DNA from: Gari tellinella
Lineage: Eukaryota; Mollusca; Bivalvia; Cardiida; Psammobiidae
Reading direction: 5' to 3'
DNA length: 64,000 nucleotides
Assembly (NCBI GenBank): GCA_922989275.2
Contig: OV277858.1
Span: 10,540,001-10,604,000, forward strand
The translations under genes and the position numbers were made by a program. The first letter of the stretch is position 1; each line of letters begins with the position of its first letter. This document shows, piece by piece, positions 11,088-21,612 of this stretch. The notes below the pieces were generated by a model. The model ran no database searches, had not been told where the DNA came from, and saw only the letters and a program-made list of their open reading frames with translations.

Positions 11088-13111
11088 TAGATGCTAGAAT
11101 AATAGACCCATGTCAGTATTAGAAAAACTATATCTCTGGGTGAAAATTGTCTCTGTCTTAGTGGTCTATAGACTTATCTATTCACTGATTTAAAAAAAGA
11201 GCAATTAGTCAATAGTGATTAACTTATCGCGAAAAAAGTGTCGTGAAAAAAGCTCCCTATTTGGAACCCAAATCTCCCTATTAAAATTTCCAGATCTCCA
11301 TATTTGGTTCCAAGACAATATCACATGTATGACACCAGATCAGTCTGAATATGGAGATGATGTTATTGAAGAGATATTTGAGGATGAGGATATTGGTAGA
11401 ATAAAACAGTATGTGCAGGATGGATGTGACTGTCAACGAAAGTGTTACAAGGAACTAATTGTTGAGAAAACTTTTCACCATATCTTGTCTCTACGAGAAA
11501 TGTCAAAGGAGGAAAAAGACATGTATATCATGGGCTCTCTGATGAATAGTTACGACGGAGAGAAAAAACAACGAGGAAAGAAACGCAAAAGAATACGCAT
11601 CCAGTACCAATATTGCGGAGCAAACGTTTGTAAAAAGACTTTTATGCTCGTGAACGACATTGGAAGACATGCTTTAGAGACTTTAGTGGCTCATGTGAAG
11701 AAGGAGGGGGCAGTGCCACGTAGGCATGGAAACTGTGGAAAAAAGCCGAAACATGCGCTGGTTTTTGATGACATCAAGAGAGTAGTGGAGTTTATCCAGA
11801 ATTTTGCAGATGCGGAACAATTTTCCTCCTATTTATTTGGAAAGTGCGCTGACAAAAATCACTCTTCACAAAGATTATATGAAAATTTGCGAAACTTCCT
11901 CTGTCCGAGCAGTGAAACAAAGTTGTTTTTGTGCAATCTGGAATAACTGCCTTCAACATGTGAAAATTGCGTCACCACGAGATGATGTTTGTGCAACATG
12001 TGAAAAGCACAGGCAACGCATCCAGTGTGCCATGGAGGAAAACGAAAAGATTGAGGCGACGGCAGCATTTCATGGTCATGTTGTTGTAGCTTAAAAGGAA
12101 AGAGACCTTTACAATAGCTGTATTAAAAAAGCTAAAGATTCTAACAACGAAAGACCGCAAGAACGATTTAACCACTACACATTTGACTTTTGACAAAATG
12201 TCTCAGTTCCACATTTCTCGAGACAAATGGGACCTATTTAATTTGCATCATTGCGAAAAATGCAAATATTTGGAGTGAGGATCGATGGTCAGCAAAAACA
12301 ACTGAATTTCCTGATTGACGAAAATGAAACCATTGGCATTAACGGTACAAAGACACATGGCCCAAATGCTGTCATTTCAATGGTGGACTACGTGCTGAAT
12401 ACTTACAGTAAAGACGAACTGTCCATCTCTCTCCATGCCGACAATTGCCCAGGTAATAGATTCTAATAATAGATTAAACCATTCTCTTTAGTCCAAAGGC
12501 CTTTAAATACAGTTTTGCACTTAATAAATTCAATTTTCTCTAAAGAAAAATCTTAAATGAATCTAACGGCTTGCATAGATACATTCCTAATTTTTCAATA
12601 GTGTCAAATGGACTGGAGCTGGGACAGACATCTCTGTTAAACTTGGTTTAGTATCGCTTTACACGGGTTTAATTGTACGTTGCATAAAGTAAACAGGAAC
12701 GTTATGATGTCATAATCATACGTCATAAATACACATGACGAAAACTCATAGAGTGTGTATCACTATTTGATGGGTATGACTGCTATGTACAGTTCGATAT
12801 CGCTCCCCCGCAATAGTTACGTCTTAACAGATACGTAAAACAACCTTTGCATCTCGCAGGCAGAATTCAGTTTTAGTTCTCTGAAAAAACACCACAGCTC
12901 GATTATTTATTCAGCAAAACAACAGTTCAAACTTTCGCCTGATTAACTAGTTTTAACTAATTCGTTAAGGAGTATTCAACCCAGCGACAAAGAAAATAGA
13001 AAAGTCACAGGCTGGCTGCAAGTCTAGTATGAAGGACGATTCAGTGGAAAAAACGTTTAGTTATTCTTTCCCAATACATGCGTTTACGCTGAAACTATCA
13101 ATTCAACTGCA

Positions 13112-13172
13112 AACAATTCGGAGCCAGATTAGACGCCGGGTAACCCAGCGTCTGACCAGGCTCCAAACTATT
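13112..13172. repeat. Hairpin repeat, GATCAGACGC family, in transposase intron
   Basis: Palindrome: GGAGCCAGATTAGACGCC on the left and GCGTCTGACCAGGCTCC on the right, around GGGTAACCCA. It lies in the 12,453-13,382 intron. A half copy, GGCGTTTAATCTGGCTCGAA, lies at about 14,506-14,560 downstream of the gene. Confidence 0.7.
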
Positions 13173-14324
13173 TGTCACTAAGATGAAAATGAAAAGCCGG
13201 AATTGACATATAATTGTCTTTTTCTGCATTTTAGTGCCTTGTGTTTGTTTTGGTTTTAAAAACGGGGGAAAATAACGTCCACTGTATAAATAGCGCAGTC
13301 TATAACTGTCTCGATCAGCGTGATACAGGTTAGTTTAAAGTTCGTTGTCTATTAGTTATAAAACCATACTGTTTATTTTCAGGACAAAACAAGAACCGGT
13401 ACATGATAGGGTATCTTCAATGGAGAGTTATGACCGGGAAACATGACAGTGTGGAGTATCTAATGCAGGTCCCTGGGCATGCTGGATGTTTGGTTGATAG
13501 CGGCTTTGGACTTTTAAAGAAACTCTACAGGTATAATAAATCAAGTAGTTAAAACAAAGTATCATAATTATGACAAACATTATGGTTTATTTCTATACAG
13601 TTGCTCTATACATTTTTATGTTGGTTAGTTGTAAATTGTTTTTTCCCTCTACAGACGTTCAAAAATCGAGACGTTGAACCAACTAGAAAATGTGGTGAAG
13701 TTGTCTTCCACTACAAATGACGCTGTCCGCTACCCAGCATGGCAATGGAGAGACTGGAAGAAATTTTTAAGCCAACTATTTAAGCCAGTTCCCGAAATCA
13801 GGTTAGTATTCTTGAAGTGTCTAAGGTTCATGAAACTATTACCGCTGTGGAGCGAGTAGGTAATCCCGTTTTAAGCAGAATAATAATGCAAACTCAAGTT
13901 TTTGATAATAAGTGTGTACACGTTATGTGCGGTACTGGTGGCTTACTGGCATTATTAGTTCGAACACCAACACGTTTTACTTTTACAATTATTTTTTGTT
14001 TGTTTCTGTTTAAAATCATCTCAACAGCTTTTTAAGAATATGTCAGATTACCGGAGTCTACTTACCCGAGCTCTTGTTTTTATTTTTAGTAAGCAACAGT
14101 ACTCCAGAATAACAAAAGATACACGCGGAGTGGTGTCCATGCGCACCGGGGTCGACCAGCCAGAGCACAAAGTCAACATTTTGGTGCCAGATTGTAACAT
14201 CAACGGATTGCCTACTTTACTGGAGGCTGCGGGTCTGAGTGACGAGAGAAAGCGCTACCTCCACAAGACCGTCCGGCCTTACCTGAGTGAAGCCAGCCGT
14301 GACGTTACGTGCCCAGTGCCATAA

Positions 14325-14769
14325 TTCAGCAATGTTTACCGTTAGGCAGGAAATAAAATTAGATCTTTAAGTTTAAAACGAAGTTATTTTTTCATATAAC
14401 ACCATAAACTGCGAAAATAGTTTTTATTTACCTTCAAATTAGATAATGCAAGCTATAAATAAACCAAACCCAAACATTAAACCATCTGTGTCTTAACTTT
14501 TGGACTGTATTAGGCGCCAGCGGAGATACTTGGCGTTTAATCTGGCTCGAAATTGTTCAATTGTTCGAATAAGTCAACAGTGCTCAAAAGTTATTTCGTT
14601 TAATTGGATGTTGAAATGCTTAACTGCTGTAAATATCTAGTTAACAAGTGTTTACCATAGACATATAAACATAACAAGGGAAAACCTTAACGTCGCAATT
14701 CGTGACGTTGACGTCATCCTGTTTATTTTTAAAAACGATCAACCACGCATCGCGTTGTAACGTCTACTA
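14325..14769. other. 3' flank of the transposase gene; no gene recognised
   Basis: AT-rich, with an AATAAA at about 14,350 (GGAAATAAAATTAG) that could serve as polyadenylation signal for the upstream gene. It also contains the half-hairpin at about 14,506-14,560. Confidence 0.4.
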
Positions 14770-16746
14770 CTATGCTGACGGTCGCGAAGCGACAATGTCT
14801 GTTTTTCATCCTTTTAGTTCACCGCTGTTCTCCATTTATTTCTCCGTCGTGACAGTTTAGCCCAGGAATGCAGCTTGATTTTTCTCTGTGTCAAGTTTCT
14901 CTTGATGGTATCCTTATACCGTAGACGAGGTCTACCCCTCTTCCTTTGACCAACTGGCAGCACTGAGAACAAGATCTGTTTTGGAAGCCTGTCTTGTGAC
15001 ATCCTCATAAGATGTCTAGTCCATCGAAGATTCTTTCTGATCAGGAGGTCTTCCATGGGTGGCAGTCCTGTTCTATACAGTATTTCCTTGTTTGTCTTCT
15101 TGTCCTTCCAGGATACCCCAAGAATAGATCGAAGATGCCGCATCATAAAGGCATGCAACTTCTTCACATGGCGTCTGTACATTGTCCAGGATTCCGCTCC
15201 ATACAAGAGGGTGCTTATCACTACTGCTCTGTAGATCTTGCCTTTCACCTTCATTGACACATGGTGATTGTTCCAGAGTCTCTGACGCAGCCTGTCAAAT
15301 GATGCACTAGCCTTTGCCATTCTTTTCTGAATCTCGACATCAATGCGTCCATCTTTTGCAACTCTGCTTCCAAGGTAGGTGAGTTCTGGGACAGAGTTAA
15401 GTTTATTTCCATCTACCATAATGTCTACTTCTTGGGCACTTGAGGAGTCTGGTTGGTACATCACTTCAGTTTTTTAATGTTAATCTTTAGACCAAACTTC
15501 TTTGATGCATCAGAGAAAGCATTCTTGATTCGCTGAATCTCTTCTGGCGAGTGGGCAAGTAGTGCACTGTCGTCTGCGAACAGCAGTTCCCTAATATCAG
15601 CACCTGGGAACACTTGGATTTTGCTTTGAAGTGTGCTACATTGAAGAGGTCAGCATCTTGTCTGGACGGAATATAGACACCATCCTCCAAGTGTTGGAAA
15701 GCCTCCTCCAGCATTGCTGATAGGAATATGGAAAAGAGTGTCGGGGCTAGTACACAACCTTGCTTGACACCATTGGTAACATCAAACGCCTCTGAGGTTT
15801 GTCCTCCATCGCTGACGTCTGCCTTCATCCCTGTGTGAAGAGATTCAACCATTGATGTGAACTTCTCTGGACATCCATACTTCCTCAGTAGCTTCCACAG
15901 TCCTTTTCTTCCCACTGTATCAAAAACCTTTGTGAAATCGACAAATGCCATGTACAGTGGCTGGTCCTGTCCTATACACTTTTCTTGTAGCTGTCTGAGA
16001 CTAAAGATCATGTCTATAGTGCTCCTGTTGGGTCGGAATCCACACTGAGACTCAGAAACTACGTTTGGGGTGATGTGTTTGGAGAGTCTGTCAAGTAGGA
16101 TCCTTGCAAAAATCTTGCCTGCAATGGACAGAAGAGAGATTCCTCTGTAGTTCCCACAATCTGTTCTGTCACCCTTCTTGAAGATGGTCACAATGGTGGC
16201 ATCTTTCCATGCTTGTGGAATTGAGCCTTCATCCCATGCCTTGCATATCAGTTGGTGTAGCTCGGCAAGTAAGTTGGTACCTCCATGCTTCCATACTTCA
16301 GCAGGAATTCCATCTCCCCCTGGAGCCTTGCCATCCTTTAGGCCCGCTATTGCTTTTGTCATTTCCTCCATACATGGGGTCTCATCGAGACAAGTGTTGA
16401 TTGCGCGCTGTTTTATGTTGGCAAGGGCTTCGGGTTCGATTTCTCCTTGGACATTTAGAAGCTTCTGGAAGTGCTCACTCCATCTTTCTAGAACTCTCTT
16501 GCTGTCTGAGAATATATCCTGCCCATCTGCTGATTTCAGTTGTACGGGTCCTTTTTTCTGGGGTCCCCAAACTTCCTTGAGTCCACTGTAGAAGCCTTTC
16601 ATGTCATTCCTGTCTGAAGCTCTCTGTAGCTCTTCTGCTTTTCTGTCCCACCAAGCCGTCTTTAGGGAACGGGTGTGCTGCTGGAGTAACCTGCAGACAT
16701 CTTTGTATGCTGCAACGGTTGATCTGGTACCCCTTGTCTGAAGGAC
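14770..16746 (-). mobile_element. 5'-truncated LINE (non-LTR retrotransposon)
   Basis: Minus-strand remnant holding most of the reverse transcriptase and the C-terminal region of a non-LTR element. Its 5' end stops abruptly at about 16,746, where sequence shared with the compact TTAA element resumes (CTACAGCGATTTG), a typical 5' truncation. The 3' end beyond the stop at 14,814 is not sharply defined; about 14,770 is an estimate. No unambiguous target-site duplication was found. Confidence 0.8.
14814..16746 (-). pseudogene. LINE reverse transcriptase ORF2 remnant
   Basis: Reverse transcriptase of an APE-type non-LTR retrotransposon; clade unresolved (RTE/Jockey-like is only an impression). 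In order: KAPGGDGIPAEVWK, GDRTDCGNYRGISLLS, SQCGFRPNRSTIDMIFSLRQ, catalytic FVDFTKVFDTV, NGVKQGCVLAPTLFS, the FADD box encoded at 15,569-15,580, then SRVAKDGRID, LLYGAESWT and a Trp/Arg-rich C-terminus (LRWTRHLMRMSQDRLPK). The 5' domain (endonuclease, ORF1) is missing. Two frameshifts break the frame. One, at about 15,615-15,625, puts FADD out of frame with the palm. The other is a 1-nt loss in the A run (T run on + at 15,470-15,475). Inactive fossil within the TTAA transposon. Confidence 0.85.
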
Positions 16747-16907
16747 TTTCTACAGCGATTTGAAAAAGGTATGTCAAATTTGGACTTTTTTTTCAAATTG
16801 TACCCATTCAGAGTACAAGCTTCAGTAAAATCTATTTCAAAACAAAACGAACATGGTAATTTGGGTTTTCATTATTTATTTCATGCCTATGGTGGTATTT
16901 TCATATA

Positions 16908-17530
16908 TCCTCTTCACTCGTTAGTCCGGACCCCTTAGCGAAAACGGACTTTAAAGGTAATCAATTTAAATGGAAACTGCGAGATACATTGGACGAATAT
17001 AGAGAAAAAACAGTTTTCTAACTGAAAATAACAATTAAAGTAATCAAACAACTTGATTGTTAAACAAATTCCAGTTATTCAAACTAACCTTCGGCTGTAA
17101 ATGCAGCGCCGCGAATTCTTACTAGGCCGGAAGTGTGACGTCATCATCCGGTAGCAAAGGCGCTTGTACACAACCGGGACAAATTTATACTGCATATGAA
17201 AGTTCAATTTCCAGACACTTGCTACACCTAATAAACATTTAGTGTTATATTGGAAAATATGTTATTCGGAATCATTTTACAAAGGGACATTAAAAAAATA
17301 AGGTACGTGGTCAATTTTGGTATTCATTTTTTGAATATATAATTTTCTTCAAAGTTTCACTTAAATTACATGGTTTTTTTAGCATTTTTTTTCGGCTATT
17401 ATCTGTCCGCATCTAATACCTAACCGGAACCGCTTTTTGCGATGACGTAAGCAAACCGCACGCGCCATATCAAGCGTTTTTGTGATCCTTCCGGACTCAT
17501 GATAGGCTTCCGACTAGTGAGAATCGAGGA
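16908..17530. mobile_element. 623 bp TIR element with TATA duplication
   Basis: Begins TCCTCTTCACTCGTTAGTCC and ends ACTAGTGAGAATCGAGGA; these are imperfect inverted repeats. It is flanked by TATA on both sides (16,904-16,907 and 17,531-17,534). The compact TTAA element at 27,552-28,481 carries the uninterrupted site (TTCACATATAGAAACC, near 27,830), which proves insertion. A related left end lies at 25,560-25,694. No coding frame, so non-autonomous; the class is unknown (TA or 4 bp palindromic duplication). Confidence 0.8.
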
Positions 17531-18194
17531 TATAGAAACCAAATTCAGACAAAGCAGGCACCAGGTTTGAACAATATGGATCCTTAAATATCAAAAATAT
17601 GCTTTTTATAGGGCATGATTTTATTAGATTTTTTTTATTTTATGAAAAAAGTAAAAAAGTTGAAAATGAAAAAGTTCTAGTATTAAACTTTTTCTTATAT
17701 TCTATCAGATGAAAGCCCATGCTAAGGCAGTTCAAAATATGACAAGAAATTGAAAGGTCAGTGTTGAAAATGTTTAGTTATTAAAGAAAAAAGAACTATC
17801 TCCCCTTACACAATTTACAAAAAAGTACCATATCCATGATATTTAGGCTTTATAAATTTCACATTCGGTGCCTGTTTTCTCTTAAATTAGTTTTTGTATG
17901 AAGAATAATACTACCATAGTCAGATAATAAATAACACAAAACCAAACTATCACATTTGTTTTCATTTGAAATGGATTTTATTGAAGCGGGCTGTTTGAAA
18001 AGGACAAAATAAGAAGAAGTGGGTGGGGTAAATTTTACATGACCTTAGAGCGAAATGTTGTTCACCAAAATGTATACTGTTTCTAATTTTTCATTCATCT
18101 TAAATAGCTCTTCAATACAAAATCATCCTAGAGTGTTTTCATATACATTGTACTTTGAAATTTTCTCAAATTCATGACATTGATACACCCTTAA

Positions 18195-20280
18195 GTGTCC
18201 TTTGTCTCACTTCCTTTACTTTATCCTCCTTGATCCACTTGTCTCATTATTATTTGTTAAAACTGATGTCATCAGTTTTATCCATTTTTTGTCATTCATC
18301 CAATTATTTTGTACTCTGTGGGTTTTGTTGAATTCATTTCTCTTTGGGTGGAATCATCCAAGCAGAAACACACAGCAAAGAACTCATCATAGTGATACTT
18401 ACATAATGAGTTACTAAATGCATGCTTCTGAAAGGATAGCCCTTCTCTCTTCTCCAATTACACAAAAATCATCAGGTTGATGTGTTTATTATAGGTCTCT
18501 ACATAGCAGCAATTCTCCTGATTTGAAGCTGTGTTGACTGTAGAGTAAGTCAGTGTCAAATCCTGGCATTTTATATATATTGGTGCATACTTAACTGACA
18601 GTTTAGGACATCACGGCTAACTAGATAATACACACATGTGTATCTTATCAACAGTTCAATACATTGCCATAAACTATCACCAAAGTCAGTGAATGGCATA
18701 TATTTCGTCTGGAGCTTCATATTGAAATTCCCTACCTCTGTCAACTGCAACAAAACAGTGCAGCAGTAGATGCTAATCTTCCCGTTTCTCCAACCCCAAT
18801 CATTCCATCAGATTTCATTGCTAACACTAGGTCGCTTTAGAAGAAGTGCAAGCAGGCTCTCAGAAAGTGTTGACAATGGTAACTGAGGTATTGTTAAGTT
18901 GTCACATTATACTGAATAGTCAACTTTTTAATTTTTCCAAGTCATATTATACTGATTTTGTACACATTTTTCAGTTTTTCATGGTGTTTTTTTAAGTATG
19001 TCCTTAAATACACTTTCTTGTTAATGGATCCTGAGGTCTAAACACTGGTGGTACCAAAGTATAATCAACATATATAAACTGCTTTCAGCTTCCATCTGCT
19101 ACAGTATTGGAAATATTGCACATGAAATAATATTTCTGTATAAAATGTTAACTATTTTCTCCAGTGGAGAAATGAAGTAAATGTGTAAATAGGCATATGG
19201 ATGGAGTAAAAGGGTTAAAGCACAATCTTTATCAAAATACTTCAATAAACATACCTGTTGGCCATCTGCTTACCTTTGTCCAGTATTAAGTAAGCTATAA
19301 CCTGTATCAAAAACTGCTACTTTTGTTTAATGCAGAATTTTCAAAATTTTCAAGGCTTTTCATTGTTTTTCTCTTCTATAATAATTATGTCCTCATAAAA
19401 AGGTTTCATAATCAACTGATTTTCATTATCGATCAACATATATAATCGGACAGACCACTTTGATTAATCATTGATTATGCAATGGAAATGAGGAATTTAA
19501 ATTTTAATATAAATTGAGTAACTAAAGTCTTTAAGTTGACAATAAAAAAATCAGATTATATTTTTTTGATTTTAATTGCACATCTGAAATTAAAATCCCA
19601 ACATTACTGTAAAATTGCCAAAATCACACAATTTTAAAACCTGGAAAAGTAGGCTGCCTTTTGTAATCTAAACCTATAAAATGAATTAATCCCCTATGAT
19701 TATGGAGGCAACATTGCTTACAAACCCGAGAAAGTGGTGGAAACAAGTTGACTTTTAAATATGTTTTGTTGACATTCGATCGAAGACAAATCATAACGGA
19801 AATGTTTCGGCTTGGTTCGGATGACGTCACACAGTGTATATGATTTATCGTCGTGCTTCGTACTAATCACGTGACCTTATTTTGTTAACAAACCTGCTTA
19901 AAACATAAACCAACACGACAAGAATTTGACACATTTATGTAGGATTCTTTACCAAGTGCGGGGAATATGCCAGGCTTCTTACACGCGATTTCACTTAGTA
20001 TTAATACATAGAAAATGCACACGCATGTGACATATAAGAAAGTGTGCGTTTTAAACACATATTTCCGTAGTATTGTGCCTTTAATACAAACATTGTTATT
20101 TTACTTAGAATAGAATAAAATACATTATTTCAGTAAATCAATTAGTTGACTTTATTACAGATTCTCTAAACTCTATGGAATGATCACTTTCGATCAATAA
20201 TCGGAAAAAATCGATCATCGTTTAAACACTGTCAAACCAGCGGGGGTTTTCTTTGGGGGGGGTGGACCTATTCCTAATTT
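18195..20280. other. No gene recognised
   Basis: About 2 kb of AT-rich sequence with short frames only. Faint direct similarity exists between 19,255-19,400 and 20,530-20,680 (CCATCTGCTT, GTATTAAG, TGCAGAATTTTCAAA), suggesting an old repeat. Confidence 0.5.
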
Positions 20281-20372
20281 TAAAAAGGGCTTTTTTCCCA
20301 AAATGAGCATTTCATGGCATGATTTTTTCCCAAAATGAGCTTTTTACGACTCAATTTTTTCCCAAAATAAAG
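20281..20372. repeat. Short tandem repeat, TTTTTTCCCAAAATGAGC units
   Basis: Three degenerate copies of TTTTTTCCCAAAAT(G/A)A separated by about 35-40 bp. Confidence 0.6.
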
Positions 20373-20679
20373 TATTTTACGCCGTTTTAGGGCATACTTT
20401 ACCCAATTGGAGGGGTACCAACTAATTCCCAAAGTGGTGAAAAAAAACACTGAAAAATACCTCATAATATACTGTAATACAGTTTCCTGCTGTGGAAATG
20501 AATCAACTACTCCAATTGGCAATGAAAAGATTTATGCGCCATCTGCTTTACTTTTTTCCTGTATTAAGCAATTACATGTACATTATCAAACACTGCTATT
20601 TGTACAGTTTCAAGTTGCCGCTTAACACTTTATGACTGTTTAGTGTTTACTGCAGAATTTTCAAACATTTTTATTTACA

Positions 20680-20945
20680 GCGGTAGTAGTCAAGTGGTAA
20701 CCTACTCATCTACGGTACCAGGGGTCGTGAGATCTATCCCCCACCGTACAAGCGGCCACTCTAGTGGATTTTTCTGAACCCTGATGATGTACAGGAATGT
20801 TCTTAAGCAAGATATGCTCAGGGGTTAAAATGGGTACCCATGAAGGTAGTCTCATCAATGAACCCTTGTGGCGACAAGTTAACTTTTGACGGGTGTCGTC
20901 CTCAGGGTCTCATGGCAATAGGCCAAAAACAAGGAGGAAAATAAG
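20680..20945 (+). mobile_element. Probable tRNA-derived SINE
   Basis: Starts with a tRNA-like head: A-box-like TAGTCAAGTGGTAACC, then a degenerate B box in GGTCGTGAGATCTATCCC. A non-tRNA body of about 190 bp ends near CAATAGGCCAAAAACAAGG. Only one copy in the window, so boundaries are uncertain. Confidence 0.35.
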
Positions 20946-21534
20946 TTTTGCACCATTTCTTAAACTCTCAGATTGAGTCACATTTACTAGTCAAAAATCA
21001 CACAATTATTGCTAAAAGTCATTTTGAAAACAATTTCTGACCTCAAATCAAGCTTCAGGTTGCTATTCCTCTAATTTTAAAATTTTCAAAATACTCGAGC
21101 AGAGGTTGTTTTTATGTTGTTTACATGGCAGCTAGTACAGGCTGTACACATAATGATACACACTGGATTCAATCTTTGGATTAAAAGTCAAATCAAGTGT
21201 TTTAAAGATATTTTTTGGGGACCAGGTTGGTGTATTTTTTCATCCTGAATCTATTGATAGCCTTACTTTTAAAAATAATGACTTACTTTTTGAGAAATTT
21301 GATGCCCAACAAAATCCGTTTATGAGTGTTATTGCCGGTGTACTGTGAGGGCATCGCCTGAAGTCTAAAAATAGCTCTCTGTCTCTTACTGTACACATAG
21401 TGGACTACCGTGAAGGGTCTGAGCCAATACTCAGGGCTGCCATAAGTTTATCATACATATCCTAAGATTTCAATTTTTCAATTTTCAGACGCAGTTTTAC
21501 CAATCGTACCTTTACCCCGTAGCCTGTTTCTTGT
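20946..21534. other. No gene recognised
   Basis: AT-rich, no convincing frames or repeats beyond short A/T-rich words. Confidence 0.45.
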
Positions 21535-21612
21535 GTGAAGACACACAACTGCTTAAAACAGGTTGAAAGTAAAGCAGAATGCGCCTTTCTGCCTGTTTTA
21601 AGCTACAATCTG
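21535..21612. repeat. Hairpin repeat, AAAGCAGG family
   Basis: CTTAAAACAGGTTGAAAGTA and AAGCAGAATGCGCC on the left, then CTGCCTGTTTTAAGCTAC on the right. The preceding CCTGTTTCTTGTGTGAAGAC is the family flank, also seen at 55,200 and 36,880. Confidence 0.6.

Larger units (their letters stand above)
9743..11331. mobile_element. hAT-like non-autonomous element with 8 bp TSD
   Basis: Ends are perfect 14 bp inverted repeats: CATACATGTGATAT at 9,743-9,756 and ATATCACATGTATG at 11,318-11,331. They are immediately flanked by the direct repeat ACACCAGA (9,735-9,742 and 11,332-11,339). Removing the element plus one duplication joins GGT ACA CCA GA to T CAG TCT GAA in the same reading frame, which supports the boundaries. 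An 8 bp duplication is typical of hAT (also P and Merlin-like) elements. The 1,589 bp interior has no transposase. It carries GGGAGAT/CTCCC motifs and copies of both small hairpin families (10,737-10,790 and 11,019-11,087). Confidence 0.8.
9537..14324 (+). pseudogene. DUF7869-like transposase gene of the TTAA transposon, disrupted
   Basis: Multi-exon gene of a family recalled from cnidarian and mollusc genomes as DUF7869-type proteins. Exon 1 is 9,537-9,742 plus 11,340-12,452 (start unresolved; an AG acceptor precedes 9,537, and an in-frame ATG lies at 9,516). Further exons are 13,383-13,530, 13,655-13,801 and 14,090-14,324 (TAA), joined by GT/AG introns in consistent phase. Total about 616 codons. 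Visible features: an acidic Ser-rich N-terminus (SDSSDDEFD), a Cys cluster CDCQRKC, a basic run GKKRKRIRI, ASPRDDVCATCEKHRQR, and LHADNCPG joined across the intron to GQNKNR. The HADNC..GQNKN block looks like a DDE-type catalytic site; that function is inference. Damage: an hAT-like insertion splits exon 1 after TPD. There is a 1-nt frameshift at about 11,920-11,930 near a T run, and in-frame stops TAA 12,092, TGA 12,191 and TAA 12,239. Splice sites and downstream exons remain intact, suggesting recent decay. Confidence 0.75.
8410..18190 (+). mobile_element. TTAA-flanked TIR DNA transposon, 9.8 kb, with nested insertions
   Basis: The left end reads TTAA then GGGTGTATCAAAGTCATAAG (TTAA at 8,406-8,409). 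The right end reads TTCATGACATTGATACACCC then TTAA (18,191-18,194). The terminal 105 bp on the left and 16,751-18,190 on the right match the two ends of the compact copy at 27,552-28,481. Those two matching blocks together make up nearly the whole compact copy, apart from about 25 bp at the junction. The compact copy is therefore an internal-deletion derivative and the 9.8 kb unit is one element. It encodes the DUF7869-like gene at 9,537-14,324 on the same strand, the obvious transposase candidate. Nested later insertions are an hAT-like element (9,743-11,331), a LINE (about 14,770-16,746) and a TATA-duplicating element (16,908-17,530). Without these the unit is about 5.6 kb. TTAA duplications are known for piggyBac and Sola3; the GGG terminus and protein do not look like piggyBac. 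Confidence 0.8.
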
